DNA of 64,000 nucleotides from NCBI GenBank assembly GCA_963743705.1, contig CAVUQS010000002.1:1-64000 (forward strand), written 5' to 3'. A model generated the notes under the pieces. That model worked only from the letters and a program-made list of their open reading frames with translations, did no database searches and was not told the DNA's origin. Source of the DNA: PALSA-243 sp963743705 (GTDB lineage Bacteria; Acidobacteriota; Terriglobia; Bryobacterales; Bryobacteraceae). Both the position numbers and the translations under genes were made by a program. This document shows positions 47,121 through 57,496 of the stretch, in pieces. Every line of letters begins with the position of its first letter. Position 1 is the first letter of the stretch.

Positions 47121-47187
47121 GGCGGGCTTCAGCTCGCACAAGCCGGAGAAGGGGGCTAAAGCCCCTTGCAGGCTGAAGCCTGCCCCA
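47120..47187. terminator. Compound palindrome between convergent genes (REP-like)
   Basis: Outer arms gggcgggcttcagc (47120-47133) and gctgaagcctgcccc (47172-47186) pair. Inside them, ggggc-taaa-gcccc (47152-47165) makes a second hairpin. It sits exactly between convergent stops at 47120 and 47193, so it can serve as a two-way terminator. The shape is also that of a dispersed palindromic unit. Confidence 0.6.
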
Positions 47188-47192
47188 CACTG

Positions 47193-49875
47193 CTATCGCG
47201 GGTCCGGTTTCACCAACAGCGTTTGCATATAACTCTGGCCGCCCACTGTCAGCTTCACGGTGTAGGTTCCAGGCGGCAGCCAGGGGCCTTCGCGGCAGGG
47301 CGTGTCCATATAGATGGCCGAGATCGGGCATTCGCCGCCGCCGCGTCCGCCTCGCCCGGCCGCCGGGCCGTGCAAATCCCACACGAAGCGATGCATGCCC
47401 GCGCTGGATTCCACAGGCTGGAAAGGCCGCACCCAATACGCCGGAACGTTCAACCCCGGATCGGGCGCCGGCGCCGCGTCAGCGCTCGAAAACTGGCGCA
47501 CGGCCTTGCCCGTGGGGTCGGAAATCTCGATGGTGACCGGGCTGGTGGCCGCGGATTTCAGGTAGTAATACAGGATCGCTCCATCCGGCGGATTCTTTCC
47601 CGCGGGCTCCTCCGGCGGCAGCGGCGTATCGGTGTTGGTATCGCGCGGGAAGCGGTAGACCGCGCTCGGCGCGAATAAATGCGCGGATGCCGCCGTGGCT
47701 TCCGTAGTCAACTGGCGCAGCGGCGCGATGTCGTCGAGAATCCAGAAACCCCGGCCGTGAGTTCCGGCAATCAAATCGTTCTCGTGGATGGTCAGGTCGC
47801 GGATGGACGTGGCCGGCATGTTCAGCCGCAGCGGATGCCAATCGCCGCCATCGTTAAACGAGACGAACGTCTCAGTCTCCGTTCCAGCGAATAGCAAGCC
47901 TTTGCGCACGGGATCTTCGCGCACCACATTCACCGGCCCCTCCGGAAGGCCGCGCACGATTTCGGTCCATGTTGCGCCGCCATCGTGGGTGCGGTAGATA
48001 TACGGCTTCAGATCGTCCAGACGCAGGCGGTTGACGGCGACGTAGGCGGTCTGATCGTCGAAATGCGAGGCGTCGATCTGCGCGATCTTGCTCCACGCGG
48101 AGATCGCCGCAGGCGTCACGTCCTTCCAAGTCTTGCCGCCGTCGCGCGTGACTTGGATCAAGCCGTCGTCAGTTCCGGCCCAAAGGGTGTCGGTGGTCAG
48201 ACGCGACGGCGCGAGGGAATACACCACGCCTCGCCGCGTGCCCTGCTGCTTGGCGGCGTCGGGATAGCCTGACACGCTCGCCGGGAGATCGTAAGTGGCG
48301 CGCGAAAGATCGGGGCTGATATTTTCCCACGTATGGCCGCCATCTCCGCTGCGCACCACCACTTGCATCCCCAGATACATCACGTGCGGATCCACTTCGG
48401 AAAAAATCAGCGGGACCGTGCGCAAGCTGCGATAGGTAGTGCCAGCCGGGGCACGCACCGGCAGTCGCTCCACGCCGCCCGTGGTGCGATTGAAACGCGT
48501 CACCAGGCCGCGGCCGCCGCCATATACGAAATTCGGATTCAGCGGGTCGGGCGCGATATAGGCATACTCTTCGCCGCCCACCGGATGCCATTCGCGAAAC
48601 GTGATCTGGCCATCGTTGCCGCGGCTGGCAATCCCAACCGAGCCGCTCTCCTGCTGCCCGCCGTAGATGTTATAGGGAACCTGGTTATCGGTGATGACGT
48701 GATAGAACTGCGCGGTCGGCTGGTTATACCAGGAGCTCCAGGTGCGCCCGTAATTCACGCTCAGCGTAGCGCCCTGATCGGCGGCAAGCATGATGATGTT
48801 CGGATTGTTGGGATTGATCCAGATGGTGTGATAATCGTCGCCGCCCGGAGCGCCCTTAAGCGCGGTCAGGGTCTTGCCCGCGTCCGTGGAGCGATAGGTG
48901 GAAGTGTCGGCAATATAGATGACGTCGCGATTCTTGGGGTCCACGCGCACACAGGCGAAATCGTTGCCGCGGTCGGAAATGCGCCGCTCGCCGTTCGCCT
49001 GCCGCCAGGTAGCGCCGGCGTCATCCGACCGGTAAAGGCCGCCCGCCTGCCCGCGCGCCTCGACCAGCGCGTACATGCGGTTACCGTCGCTGGGCGCAAT
49101 GCCGATGCCGATGCGGCCGAGACCGTCCTTCGCAAACGTGGGGAGGCCGCCGCTTAGCTGGTTCCAGGTCGTGCCGCCGTCGGTCGATTTATACAGCCCG
49201 CTGTTCGGGCCGGAGAATGCGCCGTTCTCCCAAGGCCCCTGCTGCGCCTGCCACAGCACTGCATAGACGATTTGCGCGTTGCGAGGGTCGAAGGCGAGAT
49301 CGACGCCTCCGGTAAGGTCGTCTTTATGCAAAACCTGCTGGAACGTCGCGCCGCCATCGGTAGAGCGATAGATGCCGCGCTCCGGATTCGGCCCGTAAGG
49401 ATGCCCCAGCACGGCGACAAACAAGCGGTTCGGATTGTGCGGGATCGACAATGATCTGCGGAATCTGTTGGCCGTTGCGCAATCCTAAGTGCCGCCACGT
49501 TTTCCCGGCATCGGTGGACTTATACATGCCGTCGCCCACGGAAAGATCGGGCCGCTGCAGACCTTCGCCGCTGCCGACGTAGACCGTATCCGGCTGCGAC
49601 GCGGCCACTGCCACTGCGCCGATGGAGCCGCTGGGTTGATCGTCGAAGACGGGATCCCAGGTGCGCCCGAAATCGTCGGTCTTCCACACGCCGCCGTTGT
49701 TGACGCCGATGTAAAACGTGCCCGGCTGTTCGGCGATCCCGGCGACGCCCACCGTGCGGCCGCCGCGGAACGGCCCAATCATGCGCCAGCGCAAACCCGA
49801 ATAGAGCGATGGTTCAAAACTTTGTGCGGAAGCAAGAGCAAGAAACGCGGCAAGCAAGACGAGATATCTGCGCAT
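47193..49875 (-). CDS. Exported BNR/sortilin-like beta-propeller protein, one frameshift
   Basis: Start ATG 49875 (MRRYLVLLAAFLALASAQ, signal peptide). The frame changes near 49450 (after GQQIPQIIVDPAQ; continues PHNPNRLFVAVLGHPYGPNP) and runs to 47193. Joined length is about 893 residues. Repeated BNR Asp-box motifs occur throughout: MYKSTDAGKTWRHL, IYRSTDGGATFQQV, LYRSDDAGATWRQA, VTRDGGKTWKDV, IYRTHDGGATWTEI. FWILDDIAPLRQL and a C-terminal Ig-like domain follow. These VPS10/BNR 'glycosyl hydrolase' proteins are abundant in Acidobacteriota; enzymatic activity is unproven. Confidence 0.85.
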
Positions 49876-49896
49876 AGAACGAAAGCATAACAAACA

Positions 49897-51906
49897 CTAC
49901 TGCGGGCAACCGGCGTGCTGCGCTCCCGTGCGAACGCGCGCCGCTTCGGCGGATTGCCCCTGCGCTTCGAGAAGAGGAATGAGACGGGCGGAAGCCTCGC
50001 ACAGTTCGCCCTGCACGAGTGGGCATGCGGCGTTCAGATGATAAGAATTTCCGGATACAGTTAGCGCGCAACTATCGGGCGCTGTGGTGCGGAAGACCTT
50101 GACGAGATACGTGGCGATGGCGTTGTCCGTATGCCTCCAGATCGTACCCTCGAGGATCGCGATCTCGGCGCTGCGCGGATCGTTCTTGCCAATGTAGGCG
50201 GTGGCGAGATTGATGAACGCTTCGGGCGTGAGGCCCCAATGCAAAGACTTTTCCGTCATCGCCGCCGCATCCTCGAAGTTCTGGCTGCGCAACTCGACGT
50301 AGCCGAGATGTTCATACAACAGGTTCCGGTCAAAGGGATGAAAGATCTTGCCGTGCGCCTGGTCATCCTGCCTGTTCTTTTGATCGACCGCGTCCGCCAC
50401 CCGCTCTGCGCGGCGCAACGTATCGAGTGCTTTCTTCCGCCAAGGCTCGCCTTGCCCGGCAGGAAGCGAATCGGCTTTGTCGCTATACGCCTTACCGATG
50501 GTGATGAGCGGGCCAGGCACGTTCCGATCGTCGGGCAGGGGGCCCAGAATCTCGAGTGCGCGATCGGCTGCGCGGACGGCGTCGTTCCCCTTTCCCGCCG
50601 CCTCATCGAAGATCGCCATGTTCGTATGCGCGCGAAAGCTTGCCGGCACGGCGGCTTCCATGCTGGAGTACAAGGTCTCCTCCGTAAACCAGTCGGAATT
50701 ACGCGCGAAGGTGCGTATGGCAAAGAGCAGCACAATCACGGCGCACGCGGCTCGCACCGCGGCGGCGGGGATTCGGTCGCGCAGCAACCACAAAACCGCA
50801 GCCAGGCATCCGGCGAAGGCAACCGCGGGCAGGTAAAGGAAGCGCTCCGCCATCACGGCGCCGAGCGGAAAGATCAGATTCGAAGTGGGCAGCAACGCGC
50901 CGAGCCCGAACAAGATCAGGAAAAAGATTTTGCGATCCCGCCGATATCCCCATACCGCGAGCGCCGATGCCGCGAGTAACACCACGAAGCCGCCCAAGAC
51001 AGCGCCATCCAGGCCGTTGACGAGGGGAATCACGTTATACGAATAGTCGGCGGACAGCCGCGCCGGCCACACAAGCAGCGCCATTTCTCTACCGATCACG
51101 CTGATCGCCGTCAACTTTGCGGACCAGAATCCGGCGTCAACCAGCGGGTTATCCAGATATGAAACATGCATCGCCGGCGAAGCGCCCAAAACGAAATGGC
51201 GCGCGGCGAGGAACAGAAGGCACGGTAGCGCCACCGCCGCATATCCTCGCCAGCGTTCGCGCCAGGGGCCTGGCTTGGAAAACGCCAAATCGTAGAGCAG
51301 CACCGCCCCGATCACGACAATCGCGCTCTCCTTCGAGAAGATGCCGATCGCAGCCGCGACGAACGCCGCCACAAACCGGCGGCGCGCAAAGAACAGAAGC
51401 GCGGCAAGCACGCCGAAGCCCGCCAATAAATCCGCGCGCCCCACCACATTCGTCACGCACTCGGTGAGCACGGGATGCACCGCCCAGATCGCCGCCATGG
51501 CGAAAGCGGGGAGCGTTTCCGCGAATAGGGAGACGCCCAGCAAGAACACCAGCGACGCGTTCACCGAGTGAATGACATAATTCACCCAGTGATAGCCAAC
51601 CGGGTCGCCGCCATTTCCAAGTAATGCGTAGTTGAACAGGTACGACAATGTAGTGAGCGGCCGGTAGAGCCCGTTGCCCAAGGTCGGGTACCAATACTCT
51701 TTGTCCAGAATGAGCCGCAAATTCTCGCTCGATACGGCGTGGACGCGCGGATCCTTCAGAATGATCTGCGCGTTGTCGTAGATAAGCCCGCTTTGGAATG
51801 AATTCGCGTACGCGACCAGCGTGAGCGCCCATAACGCCGCGAAAGGCGCCGCCCTCCGCCAATTCCACGAATCGCGCGCCGGGGTAGGAATCGTTTTCTT
51901 TTTCAT
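49897..51906 (-). CDS. TMTC-like membrane glycosyltransferase with TPRs
   Basis: 669 residues. About ten membrane spans fill residues 18-425. An early luminal loop contains YDNAQIILKDPRV, resembling the D-D of GT-C catalytic loops. LYRPLTTLSYLFNY and HPVLTECVTNVVGRADLLAG are typical of TMTC/PMT-type GT-C proteins. The C-terminal 220 residues are soluble TPR-like helices (LLYEHLGYVELRSQNFEDAA, EAFINLATAYIGKNDPRSAE) with three cysteines near the end. Probably mannosylates or otherwise glycosylates exported proteins. Confidence 0.8.
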   Translation of the reverse strand: MKKKTIPTPARDSWNWRRAAPFAALWALTLVAYANSFQSGLIYDNAQIILKDPRVHAVSSENLRLILDKEYWYPTLGNGLYRPLTTLSYLFNYALLGNGGDPVGYHWVNYVIHSVNASLVFLLGVSLFAETLPAFAMAAIWAVHPVLTECVTNVVGRADLLAGFGVLAALLFFARRRFVAAFVAAAIGIFSKESAIVVIGAVLLYDLAFSKPGPWRERWRGYAAVALPCLLFLAARHFVLGASPAMHVSYLDNPLVDAGFWSAKLTAISVIGREMALLVWPARLSADYSYNVIPLVNGLDGAVLGGFVVLLAASALAVWGYRRDRKIFFLILFGLGALLPTSNLIFPLGAVMAERFLYLPAVAFAGCLAAVLWLLRDRIPAAAVRAACAVIVLLFAIRTFARNSDWFTEETLYSSMEAAVPASFRAHTNMAIFDEAAGKGNDAVRAADRALEILGPLPDDRNVPGPLITIGKAYSDKADSLPAGQGEPWRKKALDTLRRAERVADAVDQKNRQDDQAHGKIFHPFDRNLLYEHLGYVELRSQNFEDAAAMTEKSLHWGLTPEAFINLATAYIGKNDPRSAEIAILEGTIWRHTDNAIATYLVKVFRTTAPDSCALTVSGNSYHLNAACPLVQGELCEASARLIPLLEAQGQSAEAARVRTGAQHAGCPQ

Positions 51907-51955
51907 TGCCTACAACGCCGGAGGGAAACCATCGGAGCGATGGTAGCAAATAGCG

Positions 51956-53416
51956 CTAAAACCACCGGCTCATGATGACCTTTTGCTCGGTGTAGAAGCC
52001 CACTGCGTCTTTGCCGTGCGCGTGCAAGTCGCCAAAGAACGAGTTCTTCCATCCGGCAAACGGGAAGAAGGCCATGGGCGCGGCCACGCCGATGTTGACG
52101 CCCACCATGCCGGCTTCGACGCGCGACGAATACTCGCGCGCGGATTTGCCGTTGTTGGTGAAGATGGAGGTGGCGTTACCGAACGGCGAGGCGTTCACCA
52201 GGTCGATAGCTTCATCGAGGGAATTGACGCGAATGACCGAAAGCACCGGACCGAAGATCTCATCGCGCGCGATGGTCATCTCTGGCGTCACGTTGTCGAA
52301 GATGGTTGGGCCCAGGAAGAAGCCGCCCTGCTCTTTCCGCTCGCGGCCGTCGCACAGCGGAGTCGCGCCTTCGGCGACGCCTTTTGCAATGTAGCCGGCG
52401 ACGCGCTGGCAATGATCGGAAGTGACCAGCGGACCCATCTCGATTCCATCCTGCGAGCCGTCGCCCACCGCGAGGTTCTTCGTGCGCTTGACCAACAGAT
52501 CGAGCAGCGGACCGGCGGCCTCCCCCACGGGAACCAGCACGCTGCCGGCCAGACACCGCTCACCGGCCGCGCCGAATGCGGAGCCGATGATGGCTTCGAC
52601 GGTTTTCGGCATGTCCGCATCGGCCATGACTACGAGATGATTCTTTGCACCGCCCAGCGCCTGCACGCGCTTGCCTTGAGCCGCGGCGGTGGTGTAAATG
52701 TACTTCGCCACCGGCGTCGAACCGACGAACGACACGGCCTTCACCAGCGGATGATGCAGCAGCGCATCTACCGCGACTTTGTCGCCATGGATGAGATTGA
52801 GCACGCCCGGCGGCAATCCGGCATCGTGCAGCAACTCGACAATGCGCATCGGGGTCAACGGCACTTTCTCGGAAGGTTTGAGAATGAACGCGTTGCCGCA
52901 GGCGATGGCGAAGGGGTACATCCACAGTGGCACCATCGACGGAAAGTTGAACGGCGTGATTCCGGCGCAGACACCGATGGGTTGCCGGATGGTCTTGCAA
53001 TCGATACCTGCGGCGACGTCGTTGAGCGAATCTCCCATCATCAGGCTGGGCATACCGCACGCCACCTCGACCATTTGAATGGTGCGGCGGACTTCCATTC
53101 TCGCGTCGTCGGCCGTCTTGCCATTTTCGCTGGTCAGTATCGCGGCCACTTCATAGGCGTGCTTTTCGAGCAGCGCTTTGAAGCGGTAGAGCGGTTGCAC
53201 GCGATCGACCACGGGCACCTCGCGCCACTTCAAGAAGGCCTGGTGCGCATTGCGGACGGCGCGATCGACATCGGCTTCGGTGGCATATGGCGCTTCGGCC
53301 AGGGCGGCGCCAGTAGCCGGGTTGATGACGGGATGCAGGCTTCGCCCCTGCGGCGTCTCCCACTTTCCGTCGATATAGAAGCCAATGGTTTTCACGGCGG
53401 TATCGGTAGCAGTCAT
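51956..53416 (-). CDS. mmsA: (Methyl)malonate-semialdehyde dehydrogenase, CoA-acylating
   Basis: 486 residues from ATG 53416 (MTATDTAVKTIGFYIDGKWE). ALDH fold: NPATGAALAEAPYATEADVD, ITPFNFPSMVPLWMYPFAIA, catalytic-Cys region GAAGERCLAGSVLVPVG, and EIFGPVLSVIRV. The GERC motif and FNFPSMVPLWM are diagnostic for MmsA. It converts malonate semialdehyde plus CoA and NAD+ to acetyl-CoA and CO2. As the last gene of the pyrimidine operon it would complete beta-alanine breakdown. Its start overlaps the NCS1 stop. Confidence 0.9.
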   Translation of the reverse strand: MTATDTAVKTIGFYIDGKWETPQGRSLHPVINPATGAALAEAPYATEADVDRAVRNAHQAFLKWREVPVVDRVQPLYRFKALLEKHAYEVAAILTSENGKTADDARMEVRRTIQMVEVACGMPSLMMGDSLNDVAAGIDCKTIRQPIGVCAGITPFNFPSMVPLWMYPFAIACGNAFILKPSEKVPLTPMRIVELLHDAGLPPGVLNLIHGDKVAVDALLHHPLVKAVSFVGSTPVAKYIYTTAAAQGKRVQALGGAKNHLVVMADADMPKTVEAIIGSAFGAAGERCLAGSVLVPVGEAAGPLLDLLVKRTKNLAVGDGSQDGIEMGPLVTSDHCQRVAGYIAKGVAEGATPLCDGRERKEQGGFFLGPTIFDNVTPEMTIARDEIFGPVLSVIRVNSLDEAIDLVNASPFGNATSIFTNNGKSAREYSSRVEAGMVGVNIGVAAPMAFFPFAGWKNSFFGDLHAHGKDAVGFYTEQKVIMSRWF

Positions 53417-54795
53417 CGCTTTCCTCCCATGAGTAGGACGTAGACGGCTCCGGCGACGCCGAAGCCCACAAACCAAGCGTAATCGTAAAGCCAGCGCAGT
53501 GGCGGCACGGCGAGGCCAAGCAACGCGACCGCAATGCCGGCTGCGAGGGCGACAATGGCGCTGGGATTGAATCCGCCGCGATATTCGTATATGCCGCCGC
53601 GCACGTAAAGATCGTCCACTTTCAGCATCGACCGGCGGACGACGAAGTAGTCGGCGATCATCACGCCGGCGATCGGCCCGAGCAGGCCGGAGTAGCCTAC
53701 CAGCCATCCGAAGATGTACGAACTGAAGTCGGTGAGCAGCTTCCATGGCATCAGCAGAACGCCGACGACGCCGGTGATCATCCCGCCGGTGCGGAAAGAG
53801 ATCAGGCGCGGATTCAGGTTCGAGAAATCGTTGGATGGCGAAACCACATTGGCGGCGACGTTGGTGTTTAGCGTGGCAATCAGGAGCGCGATCAGCGCTA
53901 CGAAGGCGATGGCCGGCTGATTGAATTTGCCAAGGAGCGCGACCGGGTCCCAGATTGGCTGGCCGAAGAGAACGGCGGATGCTGACGTAACCGCGACGCC
54001 GATGAAAGAGTAAATCGTCATGGCGGTAGGAAGGCCGATCGCCTGCCCCACGACTTGCGCGCGCTGCGATTTGGCGTAGCGCGTGAAATCGGGGATGTTG
54101 AGCGCGACCGTGGCCCAGAAGCCCACCATGCCGGTGAGCGACGGCACGAAGAACTTCATGAACGCGCCCGTGCTTTGGAATTTGCTGGGAGCGCTCAGTA
54201 CGGGACCGAAGCCGCCGGCCTTGCCCGTGATCCACCACAGCAGCAGCAAGCCAATGCCGAGCATGAAGGGAGCGCCGATGCCTTCCAGGAACTTGATGGT
54301 TTCGATGCCGCGCCAGATCACGGCGATGTTCAGCGCCCAGAAGGCGAAAAAGCAAATCCAGATTCCGCCCGCGAAATCACCGGCCGCGGGCCACATGATT
54401 TTGAGCATGGAGTAGATGGCCTGACCGCCGATCCACGTCTGGATGCCGAACCAGCCGCAGGCGACGAGCGCGCGCAGGACTGCGGGAATGTTGGCGCCGC
54501 GCACGCCAAACGATGCACGCACGAAAACCGGAAACGGGATGCCGTACTTTGCGCCCGCGTGCGCGTTGAGCAGCATCGGGACGAGCACGATCAGGTTGCC
54601 GAGGAGGATGGTTCCAATGGCCTGCCACCAGCTCATGCCGCCGGCGATGAGGCCGGACGCGAGCATGTAGGTGGGGATGCAGACGGACATCGCGACCCAG
54701 AGGGACGCGTAATTGTATGTGCCCCAGGAACGGCGCTCGAGCGGGATGGGAGCGAGATCGGGGTTGTAGAGAGTGGGATCGCGAGTTATTTCCAT
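53413..54795 (-). CDS. NCS1-family nucleobase:cation symporter
   Basis: 460 residues from ATG 54795 (MEITRDPTLYNPDLAPIPLE). Twelve spans with NCS1 signatures: RRSWGTYNYASLWVAMSVCI (TM1), GIPFPVFVRASFGVRGANIP, ACGWFGIQTWIGGQAIYSML (substrate-binding TM3) and NVVSPSNDFSNLNPRLISFR. Given its operon, the likely substrate is uracil or dihydropyrimidine/hydantoin-like compounds. Its start lies within the end of hydA (10-bp overlap). Confidence 0.9.
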   Translation of the reverse strand: MEITRDPTLYNPDLAPIPLERRSWGTYNYASLWVAMSVCIPTYMLASGLIAGGMSWWQAIGTILLGNLIVLVPMLLNAHAGAKYGIPFPVFVRASFGVRGANIPAVLRALVACGWFGIQTWIGGQAIYSMLKIMWPAAGDFAGGIWICFFAFWALNIAVIWRGIETIKFLEGIGAPFMLGIGLLLLWWITGKAGGFGPVLSAPSKFQSTGAFMKFFVPSLTGMVGFWATVALNIPDFTRYAKSQRAQVVGQAIGLPTAMTIYSFIGVAVTSASAVLFGQPIWDPVALLGKFNQPAIAFVALIALLIATLNTNVAANVVSPSNDFSNLNPRLISFRTGGMITGVVGVLLMPWKLLTDFSSYIFGWLVGYSGLLGPIAGVMIADYFVVRRSMLKVDDLYVRGGIYEYRGGFNPSAIVALAAGIAVALLGLAVPPLRWLYDYAWFVGFGVAGAVYVLLMGGKR

Positions 54796-56178
54796 GCCCC
54801 GCCCCGCGCGGTGCGCTTGAGATAATTGCCACGGCCGGGTTTGCCCAGGAACTGATTGTTGGCAACGATGACTTCGCCGCGCGAGATTACGGTCTTTGCG
54901 TTGCCGCGGACTTCGTAGCCTTCGAACATGGAGTAGTCGACGCGCATGTGATGGGTCTTGGCAGTGATGAGGTGTTGCGCCGTGGGGTCCCAAAGAACGA
55001 TGTCGGCGTCACTGCCGGGGGCGATTTCGCCCTTTTTCGGATACATCCCGAATATGCGCGCGGGCGTGGTTGAGGTCAGCTCGACGAAACGGTTGAGCGA
55101 AAGCTGGCCCGCGTTAACGCCGTAGTGATACATGAGCTGCAGGCGATTTTCGATGCCGGGGCCGCCGTTGGGAATCTTGGTGAAATCGTCTTTGCCGAGG
55201 ATTTTCTGGTCTTCGAAACAGAACGGGCAATGGTCGGTGGAGACGACTTGCAGGTGATCGTGCTTGAGGCCATCCCACAATTTCGGCTGATGCTCCTTGG
55301 GGCGCAGCGGCGGCGTGAAAACATATTTGGCGCCTTCGAAATTCGGGCGCTCCAGCTCTTCGATGGAGAGCAACAGGTATTGCGGGCAGGTCTCGGCGAA
55401 TGCGGGGACGCCGCGGTCGCGGGCTTCCCGGACTTGATTGAGCGCGTCTTCCGAAGATAGATGCACGATATACACGGGCGCGCCGGCGATTTCCGCCATG
55501 GCGATGGCGCGATGCACGGCTTCGGCCTCGGCGCGCGGCGGCCGCGTCAGCGCGTGATAAATGGGCGCCGTCTTGCCTTCGGCGAGAGCGCGCGCCACGA
55601 TTACGTCGATCACGCTGCCGTTCTCGGCGTGCATGCAGATCAAGCGCGCCGTTTTTGGCAGTGCGCGAAAGGGCCTTGAAGATGGTGGCGTCATCCACCA
55701 TCAGGACGTTGGGATAGGCCATGAAGAGCTTGAAGCTGGCCACGCCTTCATCCACCATTTCGTCCATGTCTTCGAGGCCGGCATTGCCGAGATCGGTGAC
55801 GATCATGTGCAGGCCGTAGTCGATGCACGCTTTGCCTTCGGCTTTCTTGAGCCACGTGTCGAGCGCGTCGCGCATGCGCGTGCCGCGCGCCTGGATGGCG
55901 AAATCGACGATGCTCGTCGTGCCGCCGAATGCGGCGGCGCGGGTGCCGGTTTCGAAATCGTCGGCGGAAGTAGTGCCGCCGAAGGGCATGTCAAGGTGCG
56001 TGTGAACGTCGATACCGCCGGGCATGACGTAAAGGCCGGCGGCGTCGATCACGTTCTCGCCGGGGCGCGGTTCGAGGCCGGCACGCACTTCCGTGATGCG
56101 TTCGCCTTCGATACGCACGTCAGCGGGTTTGGTCTCGTGGGCCGTGACTACCGTGCCGTTGCGGATGAGGGTGCTCAT
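54786..56178 (-). CDS. hydA: Dihydropyrimidinase (one frameshift)
   Basis: ATG 56178 (MSTLIRNGTVVTAHETKPAD) overlaps the preA stop (atga). Metal-binding HTHLD (GGIDVHTHLDMPFGG), the carbamylated lysine in GVASFKLFMAYPN, LICMHAENGSVIDV, VYIVHLSSEDAL and VSTDHCPFCFEDQK are all present. The frame changes near 55660-55690. Joined length is about 463 residues, normal for the family. Hydrolyses 5,6-dihydrouracil to N-carbamoyl-beta-alanine. Confidence 0.9.
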
Positions 56179-57496
56179 AACGCGGTCCGTTGCTCCCAAC
56201 TTTGGAACGGCCGGCCTGTCTCCACGCGCTCCATGGTGATGCAGTCTTCGACCGGGACAGACCAGCCAACAGAGATTGCAGCCGACGCACTCAGCTTCGT
56301 CGACGCGCGGGATGCGATGCGGCGGAGTGTGGCGGTTGGATGCTTGCGGACCATCGAGCTTAGCAATCGGAGTGACGGTGGCGGCCGGCAGAGTTCGGGT
56401 CGCTCGGGACAGATGGATGCACTGGTGGGCGCCGTCCCAGCAGGCGATGTAGCAGAGATCGCAGCCGATGCATTTTTCGGGATGAATGCGGGCGACGATC
56501 TTGTAGTTCAGGTCCAGATGTTTCCACTCGGTGACTTTCGGAACCGAGTGACCGAGGAAATCGCCGATCGTCGCAAAGCCTTTTGCGTCCATCCAATTGC
56601 TCAGCCCATCGATCATGTCTTCCACGATGCGGTAGCCATAGTGCATCGCGGCGGTACACACCTGCACCGTACCGCAGCCGAGCAGGATGAACTCGGCGGC
56701 CTCGCGCCATCCGGAAATGCCGCCGATGCCGGAGACGGGAATGCCGACGTCGGGATCGGCAGCGATCTGCTGCACCATGTTCAGGGCGATTGGCTTCACG
56801 GCGGGGCCGCAATAGCCGCCGTGCGATGAAAGGCCGCCAACATCGGGCCGCGGCGTGAATGTGTCGAGATCTATGCCGGTGATGGAATTGATGGTGTTGA
56901 TGGCGGAGAGTCCGTCGGCGCCGCCTTTGCGCGCGGCTCGCGCCACGGTGCGGATGTCGGTGATGTTGGGCGTGAGTTTGACCAGCACCGGCGTGCGCGC
57001 GACTTCCTTCACCCATTCGGTGATCATGCAGGAATACTCGGGGACCTGACCGACGCGCTGAACCCATGCCGCGCTCGCTCATGCCGTGAGGACAGCCGAA
57101 ATTCAGCTCAAGTCCGTCGGCACCGGCGTCTTCGGTGCGCTTGACGATGTCGTGCCAAGTCTCGCGTTTCGATTCGACCATGAGCGAGGCGATGACGGCA
57201 TGCTTGGGATAGCGCTTTTTGACTTCGGTGATTTCGCGCAGGTTGGTTTCGATGGGACGGTCGGAAATCAGCTCGATATTGTTGAGGCCCATCATGCGCT
57301 GGCCGTTCCAATCGACCGACGAGTAGCGCGAAGACACGTTGACGATGGGATCGCCGATGGTCTTCCACACTGCCCCGCCCCAGCCGGCGTCAAAGGCGCG
57401 CATGACCTGTTCGCCGCAGTTGGTGGGCGGTCCGGAGGCGAGCCAGAAAGGATTCGGGCTGCGGATGCCGGCGAAGTTGGTGGTGAGATCAGCCAC
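56175..57496 (-). CDS. preA: NAD-dependent dihydropyrimidine dehydrogenase subunit PreA (two frameshifts)
   Basis: GTG 57496 (VADLTTNFAGIRSPNPFWLA) overlaps the preT stop. FMN barrel: ASGPPTNCGEQVMRAFDAGW, LELNFGCPHGMSERGMG. The frame changes near 57050 and continues VLVKLTPNITDIRTVARAAR and PVSGIGGISGWREAAEFIL. Two ferredoxin-type [4Fe-4S] motifs close the protein: CIGCDLCYIACWDG and CVGCNLCWLVCP. A second shift near 56260 precedes VEDCITMERVETGRPFQSWE, ending at 56175. With PreT it reduces uracil or thymine to the dihydro form. Confidence 0.9.

Noticed and set aside
51983..53443. Long plus-strand frame opposite mmsA (486 codons)
   Set aside because: Antisense of a clear aldehyde dehydrogenase, with His/Arg-rich composition and no family features.
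55561..56829. Long plus-strand frame opposite hydA/preA (422 codons)
   Set aside because: The opposite strand has catalytic motifs of both enzymes; this is a shadow frame.
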